A DNA stretch of 64,000 bases from Sulfitobacter mediterraneus (GCF_003054325.1 NZ_QBKU01000014.1:29203-93202); one strand, 5' to 3'. Positions 1 through 8,501 are shown, counted from the first letter of the stretch. Numbers and translations are program-made. Notes: generated by a model from the letters alone, not told the origin.

Positions 1-257
1 GAGCGAGTTGCGTAAGCGCCGTTTGTGCCTGTCATTTTGTTACCCAGTTTCCAGGTTTATGCCGGCGCTTTCTGCGACCGTTACAAGTACTATGTAGAAC
101 TCAAAGTTAACAGAGAGTGAACAAATCCGGGAAAGGCAGAAGAAATGCAATTTGTTCTTTTGTTGTTCTTGCGACCTGCAATGCGCGCCGGGTGACAGGA
201 AAGAATAGTTAAAATTCTGATAAGATATTGTTGAAAAATTCCACTTAAAGTTACAAA

Positions 258-280
258 CTTGAGACAGGGTGAGTCTCAAG
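258..280. promoter_or_regulatory. Perfect inverted repeat before the first response-regulator gene
   Basis: The arms CTTGAGAC (258-265) and GTCTCAAG (273-280) are perfect complements around a 7-base centre. The element lies about 30 bases before the ATG at 312, so it could be an operator or a leader hairpin. The rest of bases 1-311 shows no convincing gene; the only other structure seen is a weak 8-base inverted repeat at 119-157. Confidence 0.4.
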
Positions 281-311
281 CCATTGTTTCAAAAGAGTCG
301 TTTTTCCGATC

Positions 312-1016
312 ATGAACCAGGATCAAAATCGTTTTTCTTCAGTGCTGGTCACCACAGACCCGGCGCTGAAGACTGCGCTGAGCTACCTGTTTTCAGTTAT
401 CTTGAAGTACGATTTTGAAGTTATCGAAGAGTTCACAAAAGACGGACAGGATGCTGCGCTTGCCCTGAACCCGCAGGCGCTTTTTGTGTTCCCGCCCAAG
501 GTGAAGGAAGAGGCGGTCGCGCTGATTGAGCGGGTCAAGCAAAAGGCCAACCCGCCGGTGGTGATTGTGCTGCAAAACGGAGTGTCGGAATTTGGGGCGC
601 AGGCCTTTCTTGCCGGAGCTGACGATGTGGTTGACTGGCCCTGTTCCCTGCATGAATTGGCGCTGCGGCTTTTTGTGCGTTTGGGGCAATCACCAAACAC
701 CAGCTCCGCATCGGTTCAGGATGCAAATTGGGAAACCGAAGCTTACATCGCGGCGCGGGCCGGCCTGACAACCGCTGAGGCGCAGGTGATGCGCGTCTTG
801 TTCAGCCACGATGGGCAGATCGTGACCCGCGACGATCTAAGTTATGCAGTTGATGCGCGCCCCTGGCGTTATGGTGATCGCAAGTTTGATGTCCACGTGG
901 CAAAGATCCGCAAAAAGCTGCTTGATTCATTTGGATCGCAAATGTCGGTCTCAACCGTACGGTCGTCGGGGTATTGCCTGTCCACGAATGGTGCCGATCT
1001 TTTTAGCGAAAGCTGA
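312..1016 (+). CDS. Atypical response regulator, winged-helix (OmpR/PhoB type)
   Basis: A 234-residue protein with a receiver-like N-terminal half (about 1-125) and a C-terminal OmpR/PhoB-type winged helix (about 140-225; note FDVHVAKIRKKL and the end VSTVRSSGYCL). In an ordinary receiver the third strand ends with a phosphoacceptor Asp; here the equivalent stretch reads ALFVFPPKVKE and has none, so control by phosphorylation is doubtful. It sits at the left edge of the flagellar island and resembles in architecture the FtcR-like regulator at 22227. A role in flagellar transcription is inferred from position only. A CtrA-controlled or otherwise orphan regulator is possible. Confidence 0.75.
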   Translation: MNQDQNRFSSVLVTTDPALKTALSYLFSVILKYDFEVIEEFTKDGQDAALALNPQALFVFPPKVKEEAVALIERVKQKANPPVVIVLQNGVSEFGAQAFLAGADDVVDWPCSLHELALRLFVRLGQSPNTSSASVQDANWETEAYIAARAGLTTAEAQVMRVLFSHDGQIVTRDDLSYAVDARPWRYGDRKFDVHVAKIRKKLLDSFGSQMSVSTVRSSGYCLSTNGADLFSES

Positions 1017-1079
1017 GAAATTAGGCAGTTCTGCGTCTTTGCATCCGGTTGCAAACTTTGGCTTCGCCCTCCCCAGAAA

Positions 1080-1139
1080 TAGCGAATTAAGGTTTTAGTA
1101 GATTTCTCTTTTTACAAGAGGGGAAATGTAAATTCGCTA
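1080..1139 (+). other. Candidate structured RNA element in the 3' region of the regulator gene
   Basis: A nested inverted repeat. The outer arms TAGCGAATT (1080-1088) and AATTCGCTA (1131-1139) pair perfectly. Inside, ATTT (1102-1105) pairs with AAAT (1124-1127) and CTCTT (1106-1110) pairs with AAGAG (1116-1120) around TTTAC. It lies in the roughly 360-base gap 1017-1380, which otherwise shows no gene; the gap also holds a GC-rich imperfect hairpin near 1294-1318. It could be a 3' UTR structure, a terminator or a small RNA. Confidence 0.35.
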
Positions 1140-1380
1140 CCCTCGCTGAACATCTGCTATATTTTGCCCCAAGCACAAGCTCTAGGATTGATAGAAATTC
1201 GTGCCACTAGATGTAGGAGCCCATAAACCAAGGGAAATTTGTAGATTTTGACAACCACTCGTGCCGTCAGGCCGGCGTTAAGTTGCCTATTTTCGGGCGA
1301 AGCCGTGCCCTCGAAGTTTCAAAAAGGTTAACAAATCTTTCGTTCAAAATGAAAACTTTGCGAGGTAATCTGGAGTTGCA

Positions 1381-1872
1381 TTGGTTTTTGATCGGGGGAT
1401 CTTGGTAGTGGTTGATATTCTTGAGCACGTGTGGAGCGGAACGATTGAACGCCGCGATATGGCTGAATTATCCCCACTTGCGCAGATTCTGTCCTCCCTC
1501 TTGGCGGCACCCACACTTTGCCTGATTACACAGGCAGGCGCTGACGGCTTGAAACCGTTTGCAAGCTACGGTGGTTGCGAAGTCATGCCGGGGGCGAGCC
1601 TTGCTGATGTATTGGACGAAGAATTGGGGATCGAAATCAGCGATGAGACGATCGTTTTGGTCGAGCCCCGCGCGATGAGCGAAGCGGATTATTATTCGGG
1701 CAAAGAGTTGGGCCAGGTTTTGGGCTCCCTCTTGGTGGATCTTTCAGGGCTGGAGCAAGGTCAATTGGCCGCTTTTGCAGATCGCACCACTGCGCAAGCG
1801 GCACCGGCGGGCCAGGAAATGGCAAAAGGGCGCCTGCAGGCAGAACAGATGGCGGAAAGCCACGTAAACTAA
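1381..1872 (+). CDS. Uncharacterised protein at the flagellar island edge
   Basis: Not recognised. The frame gives 163 residues from a TTG at 1381, which has GGAG five bases upstream; an in-frame ATG at 1459 would give 137 residues beginning MAELSPLAQIL. The central part, with the pattern PTLCLITQAGADGLKPFASYG, short helices and a strand-like LGSLLVDLSGL, is vaguely reminiscent of a GAF-type fold, but no motif settles it. The C-terminal 30 residues are rich in Ala, Gln and Glu and probably disordered. No signal peptide or membrane segment is seen. It lies between a response regulator and flaF-flbT, on the same strand, and is followed by a strong GC hairpin. Confidence 0.6.
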   Translation: MVFDRGILVVVDILEHVWSGTIERRDMAELSPLAQILSSLLAAPTLCLITQAGADGLKPFASYGGCEVMPGASLADVLDEELGIEISDETIVLVEPRAMSEADYYSGKELGQVLGSLLVDLSGLEQGQLAAFADRTTAQAAPAGQEMAKGRLQAEQMAESHVN

Positions 1873-1878
1873 CCTCGT

Positions 1879-1909
1879 CAGCGGCGCGTGCCTTGATGCC
1901 GCGCCGCTG
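1879..1909 (+). terminator. GC-rich hairpin after the orphan gene
   Basis: A perfect 10-base stem, CAGCGGCGCG (1879-1888) with CGCGCCGCTG (1900-1909), and an 11-base loop, six bases after the stop at 1872. No long T run follows, so termination may be partial. Confidence 0.55.
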
Positions 1910-2047
1910 TTCAAACTCTATTTCTATGAACAACAACTCGCAAAACCTTGGTTTCCCAAGGAAATCAGCCATGATCTGTGGCAGATGTGCCATGATTGTC
2001 GTTTAAGGCCGCTCAAAAGCGGACTTTGTCATCGAATTGCCGGAATC

Positions 2048-2062
2048 TTAAATTTCTCTTAA
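2048..2062. promoter_or_regulatory. CtrA-type box upstream of flaF-flbT
   Basis: TTAA-N7-TTAA (TTAAATTTCTCTTAA), the full palindromic consensus known for CtrA in alphaproteobacteria, 53 bases before the flaF start at 2115. CtrA control of flagellar genes is established for Caulobacter and reported for roseobacters; binding here is inferred. Confidence 0.65.
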
Positions 2063-2114
2063 CCGCGTCTGGCTAAAGTTAAGCTGAGGCAGAAAAAACA
2101 AACAGGTGACGAGA

Positions 2115-2516
2115 ATGAGTGTAGCCGCATATAAGCGGACCATCTCGCACACGGAAGCGCCGCGTCAAATTGAGCGCCGCATCCTTGCGCAGGTGACTTC
2201 AGAACTGGAACAACAGTTCGACGCTTTCGATAACGCCGAACGAAAAATTGATCGTTTGCAAGTGCTTGCAGATGGTCTTCGCCATTCACTGTGGAGAAAT
2301 CAGCAGGTTTGGGCGACGTTCAAAATGGATCTCATGGAAAAAGAGAACAATTTGAGCCCTGAATTGCGGGCCTCATTGGTGTCTTTGGCGATCTGGGTAG
2401 AAGGCCATACGCAGAGCGTTTTATCGGGTGGCAAAAACGTTAAGCCCCTGATCGATATTAACCGTAGCATCATCGACGGTCTTGGCGGCCGGGCGTTTGA
2501 TACAGCAGCGGAGTGA
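2115..2516 (+). CDS. flaF: Flagellar regulator FlaF
   Basis: A 133-residue FlaF-family protein. FlaF is an alphaproteobacterial factor needed for flagellin synthesis or secretion, acting opposite FlbT. The family pattern is visible: the N-terminal MSVAAYKRT, then long amphipathic helices ending in VKPLIDINRSIIDGL. I chose the ATG at 2115 because AGGTGA lies five bases upstream; a GTG at 2106 in the same frame overlaps that ribosome site. flbT follows after six bases, so the two are co-transcribed. The unit is preceded by a perfect CtrA-type box at 2048-2062. Confidence 0.9.
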   Translation: MSVAAYKRTISHTEAPRQIERRILAQVTSELEQQFDAFDNAERKIDRLQVLADGLRHSLWRNQQVWATFKMDLMEKENNLSPELRASLVSLAIWVEGHTQSVLSGGKNVKPLIDINRSIIDGLGGRAFDTAAE

Positions 2517-2522
2517 TTTGAT

Positions 2523-2942
2523 ATGGCGTTGCGACTGACCCTAAAACCAAACGAGCGGATTTTGATCAACGGCTGTGTTGTGCGCAATGCGGACCGGCGG
2601 CAAATGCTGATCATCGAAAACCACGCCGATATCGTCCGTGAGGCCGATCTTCTGGACGAATCCGAAGCGCGATCCCCCGTGAAAGAGGTCTATTACTTCA
2701 TTCAGGCGGCTTTGCTTGATCCGAATGTGCGCGGCAAGTTGGTGCCGATCATTCAAAAGAAACTGGGTAAACTTGTCCCTGTTTTTCATGACGACATGAG
2801 CCAGCATATCTTTGAAGCGGCGAGCCAGGTGTCTCAGACCGACTTTTACAAAGCGATGCGTGCGCTGCGTCCGGTGATGGACTATGAAACGCAGCTGTTT
2901 GATGTCCTTCAGGCGAAAAATGCGGCCACTGCCGCAGAATAG
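2523..2942 (+). CDS. flbT: Flagellin mRNA regulator FlbT
   Basis: A 139-residue FlbT-family protein. In Caulobacter FlbT associates with the 5' leader of flagellin mRNA and represses or destabilises it until the hook is complete. The sequence opens with the typical LTLKPNERILINGCVVRN strand-rich segment and continues with the helical part (VKEVYYFIQAALLDP, FYKAMRALRPVMDYE). It follows flaF by six bases and precedes a DUF1217 gene by eight. The flagellin gene in this same window has two tandem leader hairpins (19945-19981) that could be its target. Confidence 0.92.
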   Translation: MALRLTLKPNERILINGCVVRNADRRQMLIIENHADIVREADLLDESEARSPVKEVYYFIQAALLDPNVRGKLVPIIQKKLGKLVPVFHDDMSQHIFEAASQVSQTDFYKAMRALRPVMDYETQLFDVLQAKNAATAAE

Positions 2943-2950
2943 GATACGCT

Positions 2951-3775
2951 ATGATCAGCATCTCGGGATTGACCAGCCAGACCGCGCTGCGGTTGATTGA
3001 CGTCACGCGAGATCGCCAGATCGAAGTGATGCGCGACGATCCCGCAAACAAGCGCGGAGAAGAAGCATTTCGGGAACGAATTGCGAGCATCAGCACCCCA
3101 GAAGAGCTGGTTGCGGACTTTGAGGTCTATAGCTTTGTGATGAAAGCCTTTGATCTTGAGGATCAGATTTTTGGCAAAGGCATGGTGCGCAAGATCCTCG
3201 AAAGTGATCCGGTAGATGAAGCATCGCTGTTGAACCGATTGACGGATTCGCGGTTTCGGGAGATGCATCTTTCGCTTGAGTTTACCACCGAGGATGGGCC
3301 GCAAGACCCTGATTTCTCGAATGAAACCTGGGTGAATGAAATTGTTGACCGGTTCTATAACCGGCAATTCATCAACGAGAATGACAATCAAAACGGTACC
3401 GTGGGTACGGTGCTTGAGTTTCGCGAAGAGGTTGCAGGGCTCAACAGTTGGTTTGAGGTTCTGGCCGATGAGAAGCTCACCAAATTTTTCCAAATCACCC
3501 TGAATTTACCAGAGCAAATTTCCGGTCTTGATCTGGAAGTGCAAAAGAAACTGTTCGAAGATAAATATGATCTGGCGGACCTTGCTGACCCAGCAGAGCA
3601 AGAGCGGATGATCACCCGCTATATGGCGATTTCTGACGTGTTGAACCCGCCGCAGTTTTCCGCGGGCAGCCCAGCGGTGAGCATTTTGCAATCTGCAAGT
3701 TTCGGGGCGCAATTTGTACCGATCACGTTGGATGTTGCGACCGTCACGTTCTCAGCATCACAGCTTTACCGTTGA
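2951..3775 (+). CDS. Flagellar-associated DUF1217 protein
   Basis: A 274-residue protein matching, from memory, the DUF1217 family that occurs almost only in alphaproteobacterial flagellar islands and has no settled function. Visible features are an N-terminal MISISGLTSQTALRLID segment without a signal peptide, and repeated acidic helical segments such as EVYSFVMKAFDLEDQIFGKG, FRGF-like turns (SRFREMHLSLEF) and a hydrophobic C-terminal tail. It is the last gene of the flaF-flbT unit and is convergent with fliG, nine bases away. A role in flagellar assembly is inferred from context. Confidence 0.8.
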   Translation: MISISGLTSQTALRLIDVTRDRQIEVMRDDPANKRGEEAFRERIASISTPEELVADFEVYSFVMKAFDLEDQIFGKGMVRKILESDPVDEASLLNRLTDSRFREMHLSLEFTTEDGPQDPDFSNETWVNEIVDRFYNRQFINENDNQNGTVGTVLEFREEVAGLNSWFEVLADEKLTKFFQITLNLPEQISGLDLEVQKKLFEDKYDLADLADPAEQERMITRYMAISDVLNPPQFSAGSPAVSILQSASFGAQFVPITLDVATVTFSASQLYR

Positions 3776-3784
3776 TTCGGGCGG

Positions 3785-4816
3785 TTATTCGGCTGCCTCA
3801 TCCATCATATCCTCGCCCTCGTCGGGCATTTCGACCACCCCTTCAGACACCAAACGCAGCGCCCCTTCGACCAATTCCGATTGCGCTTGCTTGACGTCTT
3901 TGGATTTGACGGGGCCCATTGATTCCATCTCTTCTTGCAGCATTCCGCGTGACCGAGAGGGCAGGGATTCAAGGAAATGTTCGCGTACTTCTTTTTTGGC
4001 GCCGCGCAGGGCAAGAGGCAGGGTGTTGCCGGAAACCTCGCGCATGATCTTGCCAAGTGTGACGGGTTCGAACTTCATAAGATCATCAAATACAAACATT
4101 TTTTGTTTGATCGCGCGGAACTGATCAGGCTGGCGTTCCTCCAATTCGCGGGAGAGATTGCCAAATAAATCTTCGTCGAGCTTGTTAAATATCGAGACAA
4201 GCTGCCCTTCGACACGGGCCTCTGCGCTGCGCCCGGCCTTGGCCAAAACATCGTCACGCAGCGTGTTTTCGATATTCATGATCGTGTCGTTTGGCAGGTT
4301 GTCCATCTCCATCACCCGCTCAATCAGATCGGTTGCGCGGTCGGCGCCCAGCAAGGGCAACACTTTGGCCGCAGCATCCGGGCGAATGCGGGAGAGGATC
4401 ACAGCAACAGTTTGATTGTGTTCTTTGCGCAGGAACTCAACCAGTTGTTTCTCGTCTAGATCTGAAAGGTCGCGCCAAACATTGTCGGTGGTATTGCCGT
4501 CAATCTCCTGAAGAATTTCTGCCACCCGCTCTTCTGGTAGAAACTCTTTGAGCAAGCCCCGCGCCGCTTCGATGGAGCCGACGACCCCTCCGATCTGGCT
4601 GACCTTTTGGCCAAATTCGACCATGATTTCCTCGACCACGCTGGCATCCACTTCGCCCATGGTTGAGATGGCTGTGGTGATTTGGCGGATCTCCGGCACG
4701 TCCAGTTTTTGCATCAATGCACCGCCGCGTTCTTCGCCCAGACACAGGAATAGAATCGCTGATTTTTGCGCGCCGGACATGCGGCGGTGTTTGCGGAAGG
4801 GGACGAATTGATTCAT
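3785..4816 (-). CDS. fliG: Flagellar motor switch protein FliG
   Basis: A 343-residue FliG, the C-ring protein that links the MS ring (FliF) to FliM/FliN and contacts the stator to generate torque. Typical elements: N-terminal KSAILFLCLGEERGGALMQKL, middle EHNQTVAVILSRIRPDAAAKVLPLL, and a C-terminal torque domain with FDDLMKFEPVTLGKIMREV carrying charged residues. I prefer the ATG at 4816; a TTG at 4825 in frame lies nearer an AGGA and is possible. It is transcribed alone, leftward, and separately from the fliF unit. A near-perfect CtrA box and a CAAGGATA inverted repeat lie just upstream. Confidence 0.95.
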   Translation of the reverse strand: MNQFVPFRKHRRMSGAQKSAILFLCLGEERGGALMQKLDVPEIRQITTAISTMGEVDASVVEEIMVEFGQKVSQIGGVVGSIEAARGLLKEFLPEERVAEILQEIDGNTTDNVWRDLSDLDEKQLVEFLRKEHNQTVAVILSRIRPDAAAKVLPLLGADRATDLIERVMEMDNLPNDTIMNIENTLRDDVLAKAGRSAEARVEGQLVSIFNKLDEDLFGNLSRELEERQPDQFRAIKQKMFVFDDLMKFEPVTLGKIMREVSGNTLPLALRGAKKEVREHFLESLPSRSRGMLQEEMESMGPVKSKDVKQAQSELVEGALRLVSEGVVEMPDEGEDMMDEAAE

Positions 4817-4849
4817 TGGTGTCAAATGTCCTGATCACGAGCGAAAGGT

Positions 4850-4864
4850 TTAACCAAGGATAAA
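4850..4864. promoter_or_regulatory. CtrA-type box (one mismatch) before fliG
   Basis: TTAA-N7-TAAA (TTAACCAAGGATAAA); seven of the eight consensus bases match. It lies about 34 bases before the fliG ATG at 4816 (minus strand) and overlaps the CAAGGATA motif at 4855-4862. Confidence 0.45.
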
Positions 4865-4878
4865 CCAAGCTATCCTTG
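4855..4878. promoter_or_regulatory. CAAGGATA-N8-TATCCTTG inverted repeat before fliG
   Basis: Perfect 8-base arms CAAGGATA (4855-4862) and TATCCTTG (4871-4878), 8 bases apart. The same half-site recurs before flgB/fliI, fliL, flgF and the FtcR-like gene, which suggests a second flagellar regulator besides CtrA. Confidence 0.4.
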
Positions 4879-4909
4879 TTGAACATCTCTTTCTTTGGAG
4901 AATGGACGT

Positions 4910-5728
4910 TTAGCCAGATAAATATGATTGAATAAGCGAGCCTGCGAGCATGTACCAACCGTCAATCAAAACAAAGAAAATCACTTTGAAGGGCAGTGAA
5001 ACCAAAACTGGCGGCAGCATCATCATACCGGCACTCATCAACACCGAAGCAACGATCAAATCGATGGCTACGAAAGGCAGGTAAATCAGGAACCCGATCG
5101 TAAAAGCGCGGCGCAGTTCCGAGATCATGAAGCCCGGGACCAGCACGCGCCAGCTGGGCACAGCGTCGGGGCCGTCTGTCGGATCCGGGGTTTCGCCGGC
5201 GATGTCTTGAAACAGTTGCAGATCCTTGTCGCGGGTGTTGACCAACATGAATTCGCGGAACGGCTCTGCGATGTTCTGCATGGCCTGCTCTTCGGTGATG
5301 GCGTTGCGGATCAAGGGCTGCACGCCGCCTTGCCATGCGTCATCGAACACCGGTTGCATCACGAAAAACGTCATGAAAAGGGCCATGGCGTTGAGCACGA
5401 TATTGGGCGGTGTCTGGTTCAGACCCAAGGCGAGACGCAGCATCGCAAAGACGATCACAAAGCGGGTAAAGCTGGTCATCACGACCAACAAACCGGGTGC
5501 AACACTCAGGAATGTGACAACCGCGAAAAGCTGGATCAATCGGCCAGAAAGGCTTGCACCGGCATCACTTCCGGGCTCGGTATTGCCCAGAGTGGTGGAT
5601 AGATCGCGGATCAGGCCACCAATTTCGCTGTCCTGTGCGCTGGCCCATTGCGCCCCCAAAAGGACAAACAGCGCGGCGGCGGCCAGCGGGGCAAAGGCCC
5701 TGCGCAAAGAGGAGGCGAAACAGGACAA
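4910..5728 (-). CDS. fliP: Flagellar export apparatus protein FliP
   Basis: A 272-residue FliP, a core export-gate membrane protein that assembles with FliQ and FliR. A signal peptide (RRAFAPLAAAALFVLLGAQ, cleaved after ASA) is followed by the hydrophobic family signature: VVTFLSVAPGLLVVMTSFTRFVIV, LGLNQTPPNIVLNAMALFMTF, and the C-terminal LPFVAIDLIVASVLMSAGMM. The only available start is a TTG at 5728 with no clear ribosome site, two bases after the fliN stop, so translational coupling is likely. fliO was not found next to it. It is the last gene of the fliF-fliH-fliN-fliP unit. Confidence 0.95.
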   Translation of the reverse strand: MSCFASSLRRAFAPLAAAALFVLLGAQWASAQDSEIGGLIRDLSTTLGNTEPGSDAGASLSGRLIQLFAVVTFLSVAPGLLVVMTSFTRFVIVFAMLRLALGLNQTPPNIVLNAMALFMTFFVMQPVFDDAWQGGVQPLIRNAITEEQAMQNIAEPFREFMLVNTRDKDLQLFQDIAGETPDPTDGPDAVPSWRVLVPGFMISELRRAFTIGFLIYLPFVAIDLIVASVLMSAGMMMLPPVLVSLPFKVIFFVLIDGWYMLAGSLIQSYLSG

Positions 5729-5730
5729 GA

Positions 5731-6105
5731 TCAGACGTCTGTGATGAAATCTTTGACAATTTCCCGCAGCGCAACGCCAAGCATATCGCCCTGCACTCGA
5801 ACCAGATCACCACGGGCCACCATGCGGTCGTTGATCATGATATCAACGGGTTCACCGATGCGGCGATCCAATTCGATCACTGACCCCTTGGTCAGATCAA
5901 GCAGTTCCGAGATCGGCATGCGGCTGCGGCCCAGAACGACACGGACATCCAATTTGACGCCAAAGATTGCATCGAGGCTTTTGCCTTCGCCAGATTTGCC
6001 CGCTTTGGGCTTGTCGGTCGTGGCTTCGGGGGCCAATTCATCGGGGTTGATTTGCGCCGATTGTGGGGTCTCCATTTCGGCAGCTTCCTGTTTTTCGTCT
6101 ACCAT
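5731..6105 (-). CDS. fliN: Flagellar motor switch protein FliN
   Basis: A 124-residue C-ring protein. The N-terminal third is acidic and Pro/Ala/Lys-rich (probably flexible). Residues about 45-124 form the SpoA domain: FGVKLDVRVVLGRSRMPISELLDLTKGSVIELDR, then EPVDIMINDRMVARGDLVRV. FliN binds FliM and FliH and is needed for switching and export. It starts one base before the FliH-like stop and ends two bases before fliP. Confidence 0.95.
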   Translation of the reverse strand: MVDEKQEAAEMETPQSAQINPDELAPEATTDKPKAGKSGEGKSLDAIFGVKLDVRVVLGRSRMPISELLDLTKGSVIELDRRIGEPVDIMINDRMVARGDLVRVQGDMLGVALREIVKDFITDV

Positions 6106-6768
6106 TTATCCAGCTTTCCCAGTGGCTTCGTTGAATTCTTTTGCCGCGGTGGCAAGGGAGGCCAGCACCGCGATACTGGCTTGTTCGATGTCATAATCCA
6201 GACGCCCGCCCTTCCATCTGACCTGTGCAGCGCTGCCTGTCAGTTCGGGGTCGGCAACCACGTCAATCTGCGCAGAGCGGGAGGCCGAGGCGAGCCATTC
6301 GGGCGCTTCGGTTTGCAAGGTTTCGGTGACATCCGGGCAGGCGCGAATGGTCAGAACCGGATCGGTTCGTGCAAGGGCCACACTTTGCCGTATGCGTTCG
6401 ATCGCAAGGTCCGTGCCGTAGTTTTCAAGGAGTTCCGGCACCAAGCGTTCGGCAATTCCCAAGAACAGTTCAACGATGTCCCGCTCTGATGTGCGGCGCA
6501 GTTCAGCATCTTGTTCCAGCACGGCGTTTAGCTGATCGCGGATGGCGGTGCGTTCTTGTGTCAGCCGATTTTCCCGCGCGGTGTCGTATTCGCCTTGGGC
6601 GTCTTGACGGCCCACAGAGCGCCCTGCGTCAAAGCCCTCTTGGCGGGCTTCCTTGATGCGCAATTCCTGCTCCGCAAAGGCTGCGAGGTCGCTCATCTTG
6701 TCTTGGGGCGAGGCCTTGTTGCCCGTTGACGGTTCGCTGTCAAAGTTGCGATGAAACAGATCGATCAT
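6106..6768 (-). CDS. fliH: FliH-like flagellar assembly protein
   Basis: A 220-residue protein between fliF and fliN, the usual place of FliH, the stator-like partner of the export ATPase FliI. Its N-terminal half is a charged coiled coil (LAAFAEQELRIKEARQEGFDAG, then RLTQERTAIRDQLNAVLEQ). The C-terminal half resembles the FliH/V-ATPase-E-type domain (VELFLGIAERLVPELLENYG, WKGGRLDYDIEQASIAVLASL). Its ATG overlaps the fliF stop by four bases (ATGA). Family assignment rests on position and coiled-coil architecture because FliH sequences diverge strongly. Confidence 0.8.
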   Translation of the reverse strand: MIDLFHRNFDSEPSTGNKASPQDKMSDLAAFAEQELRIKEARQEGFDAGRSVGRQDAQGEYDTARENRLTQERTAIRDQLNAVLEQDAELRRTSERDIVELFLGIAERLVPELLENYGTDLAIERIRQSVALARTDPVLTIRACPDVTETLQTEAPEWLASASRSAQIDVVADPELTGSAAQVRWKGGRLDYDIEQASIAVLASLATAAKEFNEATGKAG

Positions 6769-8501
6769 GCTTCGGCCTCAGTCATCAACCATGAGCGCAA
6801 CACACGAAGCACTTCCTCCGGTTTTTCATCAGCAAGGCGTTGAATATTATCAATTTTCTTTTTGCGCAAATTGCCGCGAATGCCTTGTTTCTCGACATAT
6901 TCCTGATCTTCCTCATCGCCGTAATCATCGGTGAGTAAATCCCGGGCATCCACGCCGTTAGCCGCAGTGCGAGCCGTACCCGGAAGAGCCGCCGCCGCTG
7001 TCTGGTTTTCGCCGTTGGGCAGGGCCTGCATGCCCGCAGATCCGGCTGGCAAGGCATCAACATCGGCTGTCTCGCCTGCAGCAAGGGCAGGGGCGCCGCC
7101 GGTGGTTTCTGGATCGGCTTCGAGCTGTTCTGGCGGGTTGAGACGGCGCAGGATGGGGCGCACGCCCATCACCATGATCAACCCGACGATCAGCAGGGCC
7201 ATAACGCTCCGGATGATGGTGACGATGTTTTCCGAAAGGTTATCCATCAAGGACATTTCAACCGGGTCGCCCAAATCCATAGAGTAATCCATGAACCGCA
7301 TACTATCGACCGAGACGCTATCGCCGCGGTTTTCCTGGAAACCCACGGCGGATTTCACCAGCTCGGTCAGGCGGTTCAATTCTTCTGGGCTGCGCTCTGC
7401 ATAGGTCACGTCAGAGCCATCTACGTTGTAGATCCCGTTGATCAGAACCGCGACCGTCATGCGGCGCACGTCGCCGGCCTCGCGGATGATTTCGCGGCGG
7501 GTATTGCCGATTTCGTATTGCACCAATTCATCGGATTCAGAGCGGTTCGAGGTTGCGCCGCCGCCTTCGCCGCCAAGGGCAGCGGGGATGTTGTTTTCGA
7601 TGCCGACGTTGCCGCCGTCTTCGGAGCCGCTTTGGCTTTCGGATTTATTTTCGGTGGACCGGACGACCTGCTGATCAGGGTCAAAGGTTTGTTCTACAAT
7701 GACTTCTCGTTGCGTGACGAGATCGACATTGACCCGAACCCGCGCATTGCCTGCGCCCACACGTGCTGTCAGGATATTCTGGATCTCCTGACCCAAACGG
7801 TCTTCGATACCCGCTTTGGCAGATTGGATCGTGGCCTGACCGTTGCCGTCGGTGCCTTCGGCGAGGATGGTTTCACCGCTGGCGGAAAGGACAGTGACCC
7901 GCGCCAGATCAAGCTCTGCCACAGCGGAAGCGACCAATGTGCGCACCGCGACTGCTTGTTTACGGGTGACGGCGCGGCCCGGTTCGGGACGCACGATGAT
8001 GGAGGCACGTGGCGCCGGTGCCTCGCGGGAAAAGGGTTCGCGATCTGGCAGGACCAGATGCACCCGCGCGGTGGAAATGCCGTCAATGGTCTGGATGGAT
8101 CTGGCCAACTCTCCTTCCATGGCGCGCATGCGATTGATCTTTTGCAGGAAGGAGTTCATCGCCAGCCCGCTTTTTTCGTCAAACAGCTCCCAACCGGGAT
8201 CGCCATCGATTGCAACACCGGATTCAGCCAGAACCATCCGCGCACGGGCGGCATCGGGGCGGGGGACAGATACGCTGGACCCGTCTTCGGACACCGATAC
8301 CTTGAAGCCGGCATTGGCGAGGGTGGCCTCGATCGAATTGGCGGAGGTGACCGAGAGGTTTGAGTAGATAGGTGCATAATCGGGGGTCGCGACGGCATTG
8401 AGGCCCAGCAACATCGCAAGGATCACCCCCACGGCGGTCCCTGCAAGGATAAGCAGCCGTTGGCGACCAAGCGCCATCAAATTGTCGATCAAACCCTGCA
8501 C
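6765..8501 (-). CDS. fliF: Flagellar MS-ring protein FliF
   Basis: A 578-residue FliF, which forms the MS ring in the inner membrane and nucleates the basal body. It has a membrane segment near residues 17-37 (LLILAGTAVGVILAMLLGL), ring-building domains with DYAPIYSNLS and RVHLVLPDREPFSREAPAPRASI, a second membrane helix near 430-450 (IVTIIRSVMALLIVGLIMVMGV), and a cytoplasmic C-terminal tail ending RVLRSWLMTE that binds FliG. The start is a GTG at 8501 with GGAG six bases before it. It heads the fliF-fliH-fliN-fliP unit and is divergent from fliL across a CtrA-type box. Confidence 0.96.
   Translation of the reverse strand: MQGLIDNLMALGRQRLLILAGTAVGVILAMLLGLNAVATPDYAPIYSNLSVTSANSIEATLANAGFKVSVSEDGSSVSVPRPDAARARMVLAESGVAIDGDPGWELFDEKSGLAMNSFLQKINRMRAMEGELARSIQTIDGISTARVHLVLPDREPFSREAPAPRASIIVRPEPGRAVTRKQAVAVRTLVASAVAELDLARVTVLSASGETILAEGTDGNGQATIQSAKAGIEDRLGQEIQNILTARVGAGNARVRVNVDLVTQREVIVEQTFDPDQQVVRSTENKSESQSGSEDGGNVGIENNIPAALGGEGGGATSNRSESDELVQYEIGNTRREIIREAGDVRRMTVAVLINGIYNVDGSDVTYAERSPEELNRLTELVKSAVGFQENRGDSVSVDSMRFMDYSMDLGDPVEMSLMDNLSENIVTIIRSVMALLIVGLIMVMGVRPILRRLNPPEQLEADPETTGGAPALAAGETADVDALPAGSAGMQALPNGENQTAAAALPGTARTAANGVDARDLLTDDYGDEEDQEYVEKQGIRGNLRKKKIDNIQRLADEKPEEVLRVLRSWLMTEAEA

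Noticed and set aside
107..121. Possible CtrA-type box TTAA-N7-TGAA
   Set aside because: One mismatch, about 190 bases before the first gene and without a clear promoter nearby; too weak to list.
119..157. Inverted repeat GAACAAAT ... ATTTGTTC
   Set aside because: Only eight bases per arm and 23 bases apart, in AT-rich sequence; expected by chance.
40..279. Open frame of 79 codons on the minus strand at the window edge
   Set aside because: AT-rich, Cys/Phe/Ser-rich product with no start signal; looks random.
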